A DNA stretch of 64,000 nucleotides, from assembly GCF_006402735.1 (NCBI RefSeq), contig NZ_CP017174.1, positions 3,289,001-3,353,000 on the forward strand, given 5' to 3'. The notes below the pieces were generated by a model. It was not told where the DNA came from and made no database searches. It saw only the letters and a program-made list of their open reading frames with translations. Below are positions 42,545-50,060 of this stretch, piece after piece (within the stretch, counting starts at the first letter, position 1; each line of letters begins with the position of its first letter). The stretch is from Myxococcus xanthus (GTDB taxonomy: Bacteria; Myxococcota; Myxococcia; Myxococcales; Myxococcaceae). The position numbers and the translations under genes were made by a program.

Positions 42545-43069
42545 CTAGTTGACCTTCACCGAGGCGCCCTTGATGCGATTGGTGCCTGTGGCGTGGGTTT
42601 CGACCTGGACGCCCCGGATGACGACCTTCCCATTGCGCCGCAGCGTGATGGTGGCTTCGCCACACCGGAGCACGACCTCCTCTTTCCCCTCCAGGACGAC
42701 TCGCCGGCCATCCACATGGGCATCCAAGGCGGATTCGGAGTCGGCTGCTCCCGAAAGCAATGCCTCGACCAAGGGCGCGGTGGACGCCGGTTGAAGCAAC
42801 CCGATGAGCACCGGCCGCGACAGGTCATCCTGCTCGAAGAGCAGGACCGCCCCTGGCCTTCGCGCGGTGGCGTCCGCCAGGACCTTGGGGCTCATTGGGA
42901 TGATGGTGCGCGCGCAAAGGGGACCCGCCGTATTTCCCTCGAAGTCCACCTGTGGATTGCCCGCTCCATCCACTCCCACGAGCCAGCCGACCCGTGGCCC
43001 CCGGGAGTCGACACGCGGCTCTTCCGCATCTCCTACGAACGGAACCGTTTCTCCATCCTTTGCGTGCAT
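42545..43069 (-). CDS. DUF6484 family protein
   Basis: A 174-aa protein with a central GWLVGVDGAGNPQVDFEGN / ARRPGAVLLFEQDDLSRPVLIGLL beta domain resembling the OB-like/Gp5 part of spike-associated proteins, and a C-terminal beta-strand ladder (RRVVLEGKEEVVLRCGEA, TITLRRNGKVVIRGV). DUF6484 members occur beside TIGR02270 and PAAR-like genes in proteobacterial secretion islands. GGAG lies 8 nt before the ATG. It abuts the TIGR02270 gene and follows the immunity gene by 42 bp. Confidence 0.78.
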   Translation of the reverse strand: MHAKDGETVPFVGDAEEPRVDSRGPRVGWLVGVDGAGNPQVDFEGNTAGPLCARTIIPMSPKVLADATARRPGAVLLFEQDDLSRPVLIGLLQPASTAPLVEALLSGAADSESALDAHVDGRRVVLEGKEEVVLRCGEATITLRRNGKVVIRGVQVETHATGTNRIKGASVKVN

Positions 43070-43111
43070 CGGCTTTTCTCCTGCCTTGGGGACTTGCCTC
43101 GCGACCGCTTG

Positions 43112-43702
43112 TCAGACGCCCGCGTAGCCTTCGGCGGGTTTGAACTGAAACCCTCGCATGCCTGACTTCTGGAGCACTTCCTTCACTGACTCGTGGACGA
43201 TGAGGACGGACGGCTTCCCGAAGAGCCTGAACAGCTTCGCCCCCTGGATTTTCTGGGGGGCCAAATGCAGTTCCTTCAATTCGAAGATGGTGTTCTTGCC
43301 CAGGGGCTCCGCTGGGAAGCCGGCCATGGGCGTGAAGACCGACGCTTGCCGGTCCATGCAGTCAATCAGGCCGACGACGTTGGCCGCCTGATGGCCGGAC
43401 GTCTTCTTGCCTGACGACTCGTCGATGAGCGTCAGCGGGTAGTAATCGACGTTGTCGATTCCGGCTGATGCCAGGGCCTCGCGGAAGCGAGGGGAAAAGA
43501 CCAGGGTGGCGGGAGACGCGCTCATGTAGTCCACCATGTCCCCTTCGGCGCCCACGCGTTTTCGCGCGGTCAGGGGAGGCAGGGGCCCCAGCTTGGCGCC
43601 GCTCATGAACGACACCTTCTTCTTTTCGAATCCCGGAATGGGATCCAGGTACAGGCTCGCTGCGTTGTCTTCGGCGGGCCCATAGCGAATGACGTGGTAC
43701 AT
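43112..43702 (-). CDS. Imm11-like immunity protein
   Basis: About 196 aa from the ATG at 43702 (MYHVIRYGP). SASPATLVFSPRFREALASAG and the C-terminal LFRLFGKPSVLIVHESVKEV match the Imm11 (DUF1629, PF07791) family, which neutralises adjacent nuclease toxins, often AHH-domain ones. The start overlaps the toxin stop (TGATG), the usual toxin-immunity coupling. The gene is intact although its toxin is broken, so it may be kept against incoming kin toxin or be on its way to decay. A longer frame upstream runs through the toxin remnant and is rejected. Confidence 0.82.
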   Translation of the reverse strand: MYHVIRYGPAEDNAASLYLDPIPGFEKKKVSFMSGAKLGPLPPLTARKRVGAEGDMVDYMSASPATLVFSPRFREALASAGIDNVDYYPLTLIDESSGKKTSGHQAANVVGLIDCMDRQASVFTPMAGFPAEPLGKNTIFELKELHLAPQKIQGAKLFRLFGKPSVLIVHESVKEVLQKSGMRGFQFKPAEGYAGV

Positions 43703-43938
43703 CAGACTCTCTTCGAGGCTTTGCGTTGCGTGTTCTTGAGGATCTGCTGTCGCTGCTGCTCCATATAACGTTGCCGCCGATCCTCCAGGGTGCGAACCGC
43801 GCTGGTATAGACCGACAGCGAGTTCAAGTGCAGCCCCCAGAACTCCACGCCACTGGCTTGTTGCCGGATGCCTAGGATTTGAGTCTGGACGAACACCGAA
43901 GCTTGCTTCAACTGCTCTGCAAGGGCGAGCTGTAATGC
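43702..43938 (-). pseudogene. 3' piece of the interrupted AHH-nuclease toxin gene
   Basis: This stretch encodes the C-terminal 76 residues (QLALAEQLKQASVFVQ...KNTQRKASKRV) and the stop, but has no start of its own; the in-frame TTG at 43911 is fortuitous. It is cut by the IS66-type element: the flanking GCATTAC joins in frame (codon CAG across the junction) with the piece at 46344-46584. It overlaps the Imm11 gene as TGATG. It is an inactive fragment unless the element excises precisely. Confidence 0.85.
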
Positions 43939-43939
43939 G
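43932..43939. repeat. Left target-site duplication of IS66-type element
   Basis: GTAATGCG here is repeated at 46344-46351 on the other side of the element. IS66 family elements make 8-bp duplications, so this marks a recent insertion into the toxin gene. The final G is shared with the first base of the left terminal repeat. Confidence 0.85.
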
Positions 43940-44007
43940 TATCCGTCCGGCCAAGGACGTGCTGAGAGGCGTTGAGTGAGGAGTCGGCGCCGAGGACCCT
44001 GGTGGGA

Positions 44008-44322
44008 ATGTCAAAGCCGGTGGAGAAGCAGGAGTGGTTCCGGGTCGCCGAAGCCTTCGAGGCGAGCGGACTGACGCAAAAAGCGTTCTCCTCGCAGCGA
44101 GGCGTGCGGCTCAGCACGTTGCAGTCGTGGGTGTACCGGCGCCGACGCCAGCACGGCAGTCAGGCAGAGGTAGTGCGCCTGCTGCCGGTGGAGGTCGCGA
44201 CGAGGCCCACGGCGACGGAGTCGATGCTGGAGGTGGTAACGGCGAGCGGAGCGCGGGTGCGCTTCGAGGAGGGCACCGACGTCGACTACGTGGCCCGGCT
44301 CGTCGCCGCGCTGGGGCGGTGA
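44008..44322 (+). CDS. tnpA: IS66 accessory protein TnpA
   Basis: A 104-aa protein with a helix-turn-helix near the N-terminus (FRVAEAFEASGLTQKAFSSQRGVRLSTLQSWVYRRRR), the usual start of IS66 elements. The ATG at 44008 is preferred to an upstream in-frame TTG. It ends 4 bp before tnpB. Confidence 0.88.
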   Translation: MSKPVEKQEWFRVAEAFEASGLTQKAFSSQRGVRLSTLQSWVYRRRRQHGSQAEVVRLLPVEVATRPTATESMLEVVTASGARVRFEEGTDVDYVARLVAALGR

Positions 44323-44326
44323 GGCA

Positions 44327-44692
44327 GTGTTTGCCCTTCCAGCCTCGGTGCGCGTGGTGCTGGCGACAGAGCCGGTGGACATGCGTAAGTCGATTGACGG
44401 CCTGATGGCACTGGTGCGCAGCGCATGGGGCGAGGACGTCTACTCGGGGCACCTCTTCGCCTTCGTCTCGCGCATGGGCGACAGAGTCAAGGTGCTGACG
44501 TGGAGTCGAGGCGGCTTCGTGCTGCTGTACAAGCGGCTGGAGACGGGCCGCTTCCGCCTACCACCGGTGGACGCGGGCGCGCAGGTGGTGCACCTGGACG
44601 CCACGCAGTTGGCGATGCTGCTGGACGGCATTGACGTGGCGCAGGTGAGGCGCCAGCCTGCCTGGACGCCTCCCGGGCGCACGGGCACCTGA
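44327..44692 (+). CDS. tnpB: IS66 accessory protein TnpB
   Basis: A 121-aa protein with the family pattern VVLATEPVDMRKSIDGLMALV, LFAFVSRMGDRVKVLTW and GFVLLYKRLETGRF. It starts with GTG 4 bp after tnpA. A degraded relative of this gene lies at about 49045-49190. Confidence 0.92.
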   Translation: MFALPASVRVVLATEPVDMRKSIDGLMALVRSAWGEDVYSGHLFAFVSRMGDRVKVLTWSRGGFVLLYKRLETGRFRLPPVDAGAQVVHLDATQLAMLLDGIDVAQVRRQPAWTPPGRTGT

Positions 44693-44738
44693 CGCGCCGG
44701 GCCCGGGACGCAGCGTGGCGGAGGCATGTTGAAGCTGG

Positions 44739-46259
44739 GTGCCTCGAGAGCTCCCTCAAGACCACTTCTGCCCCTGGCGCGAGGAGGCGGAGGAACTCAA
44801 GGCCGAGGTGAGCCGTATCGGCGGGGAGGTGGACGCACTCAAGGGGCAGTTGGCGGCCCTGCAGCGTCACGTCTTCGGCCGCAGGGCGGAGAAGTTGCCG
44901 ACAGTGGCTGCCGAGCTGCGAGGGGACGCGGACTCGACGGCGGCCCGGGCCGAGGCCGCGAAGCAGAAGCGCCGGGAGAGAGCCTCCCGGAAGGCGGAGG
45001 AGGCACCCGCACGGGAGATTCGCCACGCGGTGCCAACCGAGGCGCGCCACTGCCCTGCGTGTGGCGGCGAGGACATGAAGCCACTGGGCAAGGGCCGCGC
45101 TTCGGTGCTGTACGAGTACGTGCCGGCGCGCTTCGAGAAGCAAGTGCACGTGCAGGAAGTGCTGGCGTGCGCGTGCGGCCGGGGCGTCGTCACCGCCCCG
45201 CCTCCGGCCAGAGTAGTGGACAGGGGCGAGTACGGCCCGGGCTTCATCGCGCATGTGGTGACGTCGAAGTGTGCCGACGCCATGCCGCTGCACCGGCTGG
45301 CCCAACGTGTTGAGCGCAGTGGCGTCCCCATGAGTCGCAGCACGCTGACGGACCTCTTCCACCAAGCCGCCTCGGTGCTGCTGCCGCTGTCGCAGCACCT
45401 GCTGCAATGCATTGCAGCCGCGGACGTGGTGTGGGCGGACGAGACGCCTCTGCGCGTGCTGGACGTGAAGAAGACGCGGCTGGGTTACCTCTGGACTTTC
45501 CTCACCCAGAACGAAGCCGGTGAGTGGCTCATTGGTTACCGCTTCAGCATGGGCCGGGCGAGCAGGACGCCCAAGGAAGTCCTGGGAGGTACCTCGGGTG
45601 CGCTCGTGGTGGACGCATACACCGGCTACAACGCGGTGACGCTGCCCCAGGGCCGGGTGCGCGTCGGCTGCTGGGCGCATTGCCGCCGCCGATTCTTCGA
45701 CGCGCTGGCCACCGCGCCCGAAGCGCGCCATGCCATGGACCTCATCCTCGAACTCTACCGAGTGGAGGCCCAGGCGAGAGGCGCGGACGTGGTGCGCACC
45801 GCCGCCCACCGCGCTCTGCGCCAATTGCACAGCGCCCCCGTCCTCGCGCGACTGCACGTCTGGCTTGAAGAACAGACGCCGCGGCCCCCACCCAAGAGTC
45901 CGCTGGGCCAGGCCATTTCCTACGCCCTCAAGCAGTGGGCGGCCCTCACGCGCTTCGTCGAGAATGAGCGCCTACCCCTGGACAACAACCGCGCGGAGGC
46001 GGCGCTGAGAAAGGCCGCCCTGGGGAGGAAGAATTTTCTCTTCGTCGGCCACGAGGCCGCGGGGGAGAACCTGGCCGGTCTCTACGCGCTGGTGGCCACC
46101 TGTGAGGCCAACCAAGTCAATCCCGAGGCATACCTCGCGGACGTCCTGCTGCGCGTTCAGACGCACCCCAACTCCCGCATCGACGAACTGCTGCCCCACG
46201 AGTGGAAGCGACGGCGTATCGCCGACCCGCCCAACTCACCTCTCCAGCTCTGCATCTGA
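44739..46259 (+). CDS. tnpC: IS66 family transposase TnpC
   Basis: A 506-aa DDE transposase. N-terminal coiled coil (EELKAEVSRIGGEVDALKGQLAALQ), zinc-finger-like Cys set (CPACG, CACG), then acidic catalytic positions in VVWADETPLRV, LVVDAYTGYN and FVENERLPLDNNRAE. Uninterrupted, with a GTG start, so it is likely functional. Confidence 0.93.
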   Translation: MPRELPQDHFCPWREEAEELKAEVSRIGGEVDALKGQLAALQRHVFGRRAEKLPTVAAELRGDADSTAARAEAAKQKRRERASRKAEEAPAREIRHAVPTEARHCPACGGEDMKPLGKGRASVLYEYVPARFEKQVHVQEVLACACGRGVVTAPPPARVVDRGEYGPGFIAHVVTSKCADAMPLHRLAQRVERSGVPMSRSTLTDLFHQAASVLLPLSQHLLQCIAAADVVWADETPLRVLDVKKTRLGYLWTFLTQNEAGEWLIGYRFSMGRASRTPKEVLGGTSGALVVDAYTGYNAVTLPQGRVRVGCWAHCRRRFFDALATAPEARHAMDLILELYRVEAQARGADVVRTAAHRALRQLHSAPVLARLHVWLEEQTPRPPPKSPLGQAISYALKQWAALTRFVENERLPLDNNRAEAALRKAALGRKNFLFVGHEAAGENLAGLYALVATCEANQVNPEAYLADVLLRVQTHPNSRIDELLPHEWKRRRIADPPNSPLQLCI

Positions 46260-46343
46260 ACAACTCGCTCGTCGCGGCGCCCGCCGAACACGCTCCTCGT
46301 CCGCCTGCAACCTCTCGCGCCACATCACTGGCCGGACGGTTAC

Positions 46344-46351
46344 GTAATGCG
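46344..46351. repeat. Right target-site duplication of IS66-type element
   Basis: GTAATGCG directly after the right terminal repeat (ending GGACGGTTAC), identical to the left copy at 43932-43939. Confidence 0.85.
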
Positions 46352-46584
46352 ACATCTTCCTTGCCCTGGCAGACCTCCGCGTACGCGTTCTCGATGTCAT
46401 CCAAGAGATCTGCGATGGGGGAGGTGTATGCGCCAGGATGGCTGCCGTTGTGCTGCTGCAGGAGGTGGAGCGCGACGTCCGCCTCGTCTTTGGGCAGGAG
46501 CATCCCGTTGGAAATACCGTTGATGTCCCATCCTGCGAGGACGGCGTTGTCCTTCAAGGTCGAGGTGCTGTCCAACTGCTCAAC
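46344..46584 (-). pseudogene. Middle piece of the interrupted AHH-nuclease toxin gene
   Basis: Encodes 78 residues beginning after the shared PVE codons: QLDSTSTLKDNAVLAGWDIN, GISNGMLLPKDEADV, HNGSHPGAYTSPIADLL. The NG-x-LLP and GSHPGAYT parts are the second half of the AHH nuclease domain; the catalytic AHH motif itself is on the 49321-49660 piece. The 5' boundary is the GCTCAAC repeat (46578-46584), the 3' boundary the IS66-type element. Frames on both sides are compatible with a single ancestral gene. Confidence 0.85.
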
Positions 46585-46702
46585 GGGTGTGGATCTGGCA
46601 CTGAGCAGCGAGCGAGCTGACAGGCAAGGGGACCACCGGAGGCCTGATGGTCGGCAGCATGCGAGGCCACTGGTGGGTTGTGCCACTGGAGGACATCCAA
46701 CG

Positions 46703-46888
46703 ATGCCAAAGGTGACCATCGAAGTGCCGGAAGGATTCGAGGACAGCGTCAAGGCGCTGGAGGAGACGCTGAAGCGCGCCCACCGAGGGGTGGAGGGAGC
46801 GAGCAGAGGGGACCTGGCCGCGTTCGACGCCGCATGGCAGGAGTTGAATGCCGGAGCGGAACAAACGGAGCGGTTGATTCGACTGGGG
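46703..46888 (+). pseudogene. N-terminal fragment resembling an ISKra4-type transposase
   Basis: From an ATG preceded by GGAGGA, the frame reads MPKVTIEVPEGFEDSVKALE, then LNAGAEQTERL, like the start of ISKra4-family transposases in myxobacteria. After about 60 residues it runs into the unrelated metallopeptidase remnant, so it is truncated. The family assignment is tentative. Confidence 0.5.
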
Positions 46889-48065
46889 AGCCTATGGTTC
46901 AGTTACCGCAGAAGCTGTGCTGGAAGATGGCACGGTTCTGACGGCTCGATTCAGAGACACTGGCGACAATCCAATGCGTATTCCCAAACGGGAAAGCACG
47001 TCATATATCGCGGACTCTTGGAAACTGGCGGCAGGGGTGGCGGACCTTCCTGACTCTTCAGATGAAGAGACCTTGAGCGGGGGCGCTGGTGATGGACATT
47101 CCGGCGATGGATTGACTCTCTATGAGGAGTATCGTGGCTTTGTTGCGAACGGGCAATGGGGGACCACGGATCCAGCCAAGGTTGAATTCCATGTTTACAA
47201 TGGACTTCACCCCTACCCATCAATACTCACTCAAGTGACCGCAGGAATCCAGACATTCAAGAACGCGACTGGGCTCAATGTCCATTCCAACTACAGAGAG
47301 GCTGATTTTGAACAGGCATCAGACCCCTCTGATATCGACCCTTCCAAGCGCGTCATCAACTTCAATGCATTACACGAAGGTGGACGGCATCGCGTTGATC
47401 AGCACATCATCATGCTCATTCCGTCAATCAACCCATTGTCCGTCGTATCACAGGCACACCGTGGCCCCAGTAGCCCCGTCAACATTCCCATGATTGAGAT
47501 CGGGCAGATGACCGACCCTGGGGACATCGCAGGCACCGTTGCGCATGAGCTCGCACATAGCGCCAACGTCCCTCATCACGGGGAAAATGGCCACGATTTC
47601 GTCACCTGGATACCTCAACTCACTGACTATCTTGAAATCTCCACCGCAACTCCTGCGCCAGGAGTTCCTATTACTCTGCGAATGGAGGCGGACGGGAGTC
47701 TAGCTCCAATCCTGGCAAATCCATTGCAAATGCTACTACTCTCGATCGAAGTCACAGATCCAACGAAGGGTAGTCGATTCGGAGGAGACGAGAATTGCCT
47801 AATACGATATTGCGGAGCAAACGCAGTGAAATGGAACAGCAAGCCGTCTGCGGAGCGATTTCTCATTCTTCCAAGAGAAACGCCGGGAACGCAGTTGTGT
47901 TCAGATGGCCTCGGCAAGACTTTCAATGCAACCGTGAGACCTGACTACTCCCCTCCAGAGAGCCGACCTTCGCGCCACGGACATGCCGCGCCCAATCGCG
48001 GCAACTGCATACACCGGGTCTGCATCAATGATGCTCACGCACACATTCCCCAGAACGCCCCATGA
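46878..48065 (+). pseudogene. 5'-truncated metallopeptidase-like gene, lower GC
   Basis: The frame is open from 46878 (an in-frame stop lies at 46875); the first usable start is GTG at 46917, giving 382 aa, but the encoded part begins mid-domain (GAYGSVTAEAVLEDGTVLTARF), so the 5' end seems lost to the transposase fragment. DGLTLYEEYRGF is common in secreted myxobacterial proteins. GTVAHELAHSANVPHHGENGHD has the HExxHxxxxxH zinc motif of metzincins. Base composition is clearly less GC-rich than the flanks, a sign of transfer. It is coupled by ATGA to the next gene; it might still yield a shortened product. Confidence 0.65.
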
Positions 48066-48958
48066 TCCAAAACATCACAAAAACTGCCTTGTTTCTCATG
48101 TTGCTTGGACTTCATGGCGGACGTGCTCAGGCATCCATGCCAGGAGAACCGCAAGGAACACGCTCGCCTGAGACCAATCCAGAGCTTATTATCGAATTCA
48201 ACACTGCACACCTTCGAAAGGGATGGCCGCTCGTCTTGTCGATCGGCTTGTTTCAGCCGCGAGCAGTCACGACAGAAGAACAAGTGCGTTCCGCAGGAGC
48301 TTTCGTCATTAATCCCCCTCGCGAGGGATGGGAAGAGCACCTGTCCATTGAAATTCTCTTTCGACAGAACCGGAAAAACGAACAGACGCACCTCCCACTT
48401 CAGAAAATAAGTATCCGCCCGCGCCAATTGACTTTGTCTTCCGATAAATCCAGCTTGCTCTTGCGCTACGTCTTGCCGCCAGAGGAAACGGCAAAACTGG
48501 CCACCGGCAAGTACTTTGTCAATGCCAAGCTGGACACAACGCGCGTCGCGACTGGTGGATGGACAGGGACTCTTAACACATCCCAGGTGCTTTCCGTGGA
48601 AGAGCCGTCTTTAGACCAACCTGCAAACGAAGGCTGTCCTCGTGCACTGGCGAACTCCGACTACTTCGACGCGATAGGGAATCCTGAAAAGGCCCTCACG
48701 GTCCTGAATGAGTATTTACCAGCGGCTCAACCAGGAACGGCAGCAACGTGCTTGAATCGGCGGGCCATGCTTGCCGAAGCGTCAGGGGATCTGAAGTTGG
48801 CACGGGAGTACTATTGCAAGGCTTCTGCAGATTCTTGGGTGAACCTTCTCGCGATGGAGAAGTCGAGAAAGAAGGGGGAGCAGGCGCCGTTCTATGCTCG
48901 TTCCATTTTCAGTACAAATTGTGAGCGTCTGACCGATGTGACTGGCAAGACGCAGTAG
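48062..48958 (+). CDS. Hypothetical secreted protein coupled to the metallopeptidase-like gene
   Basis: A 298-aa protein with a signal peptide (TALFLMLLGLHGGRAQA). The N-terminal part is beta-rich (ITVNPPREGWEEHLSIEILF-like region, about 75-160) and the C-terminal part is helical, TPR-like (DYFDAIGNPEKALTVLNEY, CLNRRAMLAEASGDLKLAREYY). Not recognised. Its ATG overlaps the stop of the metallopeptidase frame (ATGA), and it shares the lower GC. It may be a cognate inhibitor or chaperone for the protease (speculative). Confidence 0.65.
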   Translation: MIQNITKTALFLMLLGLHGGRAQASMPGEPQGTRSPETNPELIIEFNTAHLRKGWPLVLSIGLFQPRAVTTEEQVRSAGAFVINPPREGWEEHLSIEILFRQNRKNEQTHLPLQKISIRPRQLTLSSDKSSLLLRYVLPPEETAKLATGKYFVNAKLDTTRVATGGWTGTLNTSQVLSVEEPSLDQPANEGCPRALANSDYFDAIGNPEKALTVLNEYLPAAQPGTAATCLNRRAMLAEASGDLKLAREYYCKASADSWVNLLAMEKSRKKGEQAPFYARSIFSTNCERLTDVTGKTQ

Positions 48959-48988
48959 ACTTCAGTCGATGTAGAGAAGCGCGAAGTG

Positions 48989-49015
48989 ACGTGCCCGCGC
49001 CCTGCGCGGGCACGT
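48989..49015 (+). terminator. GC-rich hairpin after the hypothetical gene
   Basis: ACGTGCCCGCG (48989-48999) pairs perfectly with CGCGGGCACGT (49005-49015) around a 5-nt loop, about 30 bp after the preceding stop. No long T-run follows, but position and stability fit a terminator. Confidence 0.65.
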
Positions 49016-49044
49016 CGTGCGCAGATTTGGTGGGATCGAGCAGT

Positions 49045-49190
49045 TGCTGACGCGGAGCCGGTGCGACTTCGTGCGGTTGTATACAAGGATGGAGACTGGC
49101 CGCTTCCGGTGGATGACGGCGCTCAAAAGATACCCCGGATGCCACGCAGTTGGCGATGCCGCTGGACGGTATTGCTGGAGCCCAGGAGAG
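49045..49190 (+). pseudogene. Degraded IS66 tnpB remnant
   Basis: Frames here read LTRSRCDFVRLY, RMETGRFR and ATQLAM-like pieces, matching residues about 55-100 of the intact TnpB at 44327-44692 (LTWSRGGFVLLYKRLETGRFR, DATQLAMLLDGI) but with frameshifts and gaps. An older, decayed IS66 copy in the same orientation. Confidence 0.7.
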
Positions 49191-49320
49191 GGGCTAGGAG
49201 CGTGTCGGGGTAACGGGCAAGGAGCCGGATAATGGGCTCCTTGCAGCAGAGGTGGCGCTCCGCCCGTTTGGAACTGGCGGCGCCGCCACTACGCGGCGAG
49301 CTGCGCCCGATGGAGTTTCA

Positions 49321-49660
49321 GCTCAACAGGCAAGATGTGATGGGCCTCGACCCGATAGGGATGGGTCTCCGCCTTGAGCGTGATGGTGCCATCCTTGCGC
49401 TGGTCCAGGTACATCTTGCGAACGTTGGTCTCGCCATGACCTCCCTTGGCCCATGGCTCCAGGTTCTTCCCGTGCAGGGTATCCCGTAGCTTTTGGCCCT
49501 GGCGCGACACGTTCCCCGTTCCCTTTGGGTTGTACTCCGAGTCGAGGTCCTTCTCGTGTCCCTCGCAGTTGGACCACTTGCACTTCTTCTTGTCCGGGGC
49601 CTTTTCCTCGTCGGCCTGCTTCGCGGCAATCCCGGTGGCACCATCGAACTGATTGGGCAT
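49321..49660 (-). pseudogene. 5' piece of the interrupted AHH-nuclease toxin gene
   Basis: The ATG at 49660 (MPNQFDGATG) follows TGAGG and is 8 nt after the PAAR-like gene stop. It encodes about 113 residues: a Lys/Cys-rich linker (KKCKWSNCEGHE), a GHGETN...YLDQR region, and VEAHHILPVE with the catalytic AHH motif of HNH-type toxins. The local frame then runs 11 further codons into inserted DNA and stops at 49289. With the pieces at 46344-46584 and 43702-43938 the restored protein would be about 267 aa. Confidence 0.85.
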
Positions 49661-49668
49661 GGTGAGCC

Positions 49669-50049
49669 TCAACCCATGATGTTCTTCTTGTTGTGGAAGA
49701 GGGGGTCACCCATGCGACACACGTTCTTGCCTTCGAACTTCACGTCGAAGGAATAGAGCATGAATTCCGCCTCGCCCTTGGTCGAGCCACTCACGACGCC
49801 CCCTGCGGAACCGGCTTCGTCGCCCGCGGTGAGGCTGTACTTCGCGCCCTTGACCATTGGCATTTTTCCCTCGACCACGACGGATTTGGGGCCCTTCGCC
49901 GTATCGCTGGACTTGCCAATGTTCGGGTAGGGAATGGGGACGGGCCCGGAGGGCGTTGGCGTCTTGCATACGTCGGGGAAGACCGTGTTCATGCCTCCGC
50001 TTCCCTGATGCACCACGCCTCGGAAATTGACGAAGACCGAACTTGCCAT
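49669..50049 (-). CDS. DUF4150 PAAR-like spike-tip protein
   Basis: A 126-aa protein matching DUF4150 (PAAR-like): DVCKTPTPSGPVPIPYPNIG near the N-terminus, then GSAGGVVSGSTKGEAEF, and NVCRMGDPLFHNKKN at the end with the conserved Cys/His set. Such proteins cap secretion spikes and carry or deliver the toxin encoded next to them. It lies 11 bp after the ketosynthase-like fragment and 8 bp before the toxin start. Confidence 0.87.
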   Translation of the reverse strand: MASSVFVNFRGVVHQGSGGMNTVFPDVCKTPTPSGPVPIPYPNIGKSSDTAKGPKSVVVEGKMPMVKGAKYSLTAGDEAGSAGGVVSGSTKGEAEFMLYSFDVKFEGKNVCRMGDPLFHNKKNIMG

Positions 50050-50060
50050 TGGCGCTGCCC

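Larger units (their letters stand above)
43939..46343 (+). mobile_element. Complete IS66-family insertion sequence
   Basis: A 2.4-kb element with terminal inverted repeats: left GTATCCGTCCGGCCA and right (reverse complement) GTAACCGTCCGGCCA, followed by further similarity (GAGAGG). It carries the usual three genes tnpA, tnpB and tnpC, all open, and is flanked by GTAATGCG direct repeats. It splits the AHH toxin gene in the opposite orientation. All parts look intact, so it may still be active. Confidence 0.92.
46578..49320. mobile_element. 2.74-kb mosaic insertion inside the toxin gene
   Basis: Bounded by direct repeats GCTCAAC (46578-46584 and 49321-49327); removing one repeat plus this segment rejoins the toxin gene in frame at ..HHILPVE|QLDST... 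It holds a transposase-like 5' fragment, a lower-GC 5'-truncated metallopeptidase gene, a coupled hypothetical gene, a hairpin and a degraded IS66 tnpB piece. No matching terminal inverted repeats were seen, so the mechanism (old composite element or stepwise insertions) is open. Confidence 0.65.

Noticed and set aside
43112-44014. 300-codon version of the Imm11 gene
   Set aside because: The extension crosses the toxin remnant and the IS66 end; the immunity start at 43702 is coupled to the toxin stop.
46117-46752. 211-codon minus-strand frame as an independent gene
   Set aside because: Only codons 58-135 are AHH toxin; the ends read through inserted DNA and the transposon in a chance open frame.
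46202-47053. 283-codon plus-strand frame over the IS end and toxin middle piece
   Set aside because: It starts inside tnpC and runs antisense to the AHH piece; only the MPKVTIEV part from 46703 resembles a real protein start.
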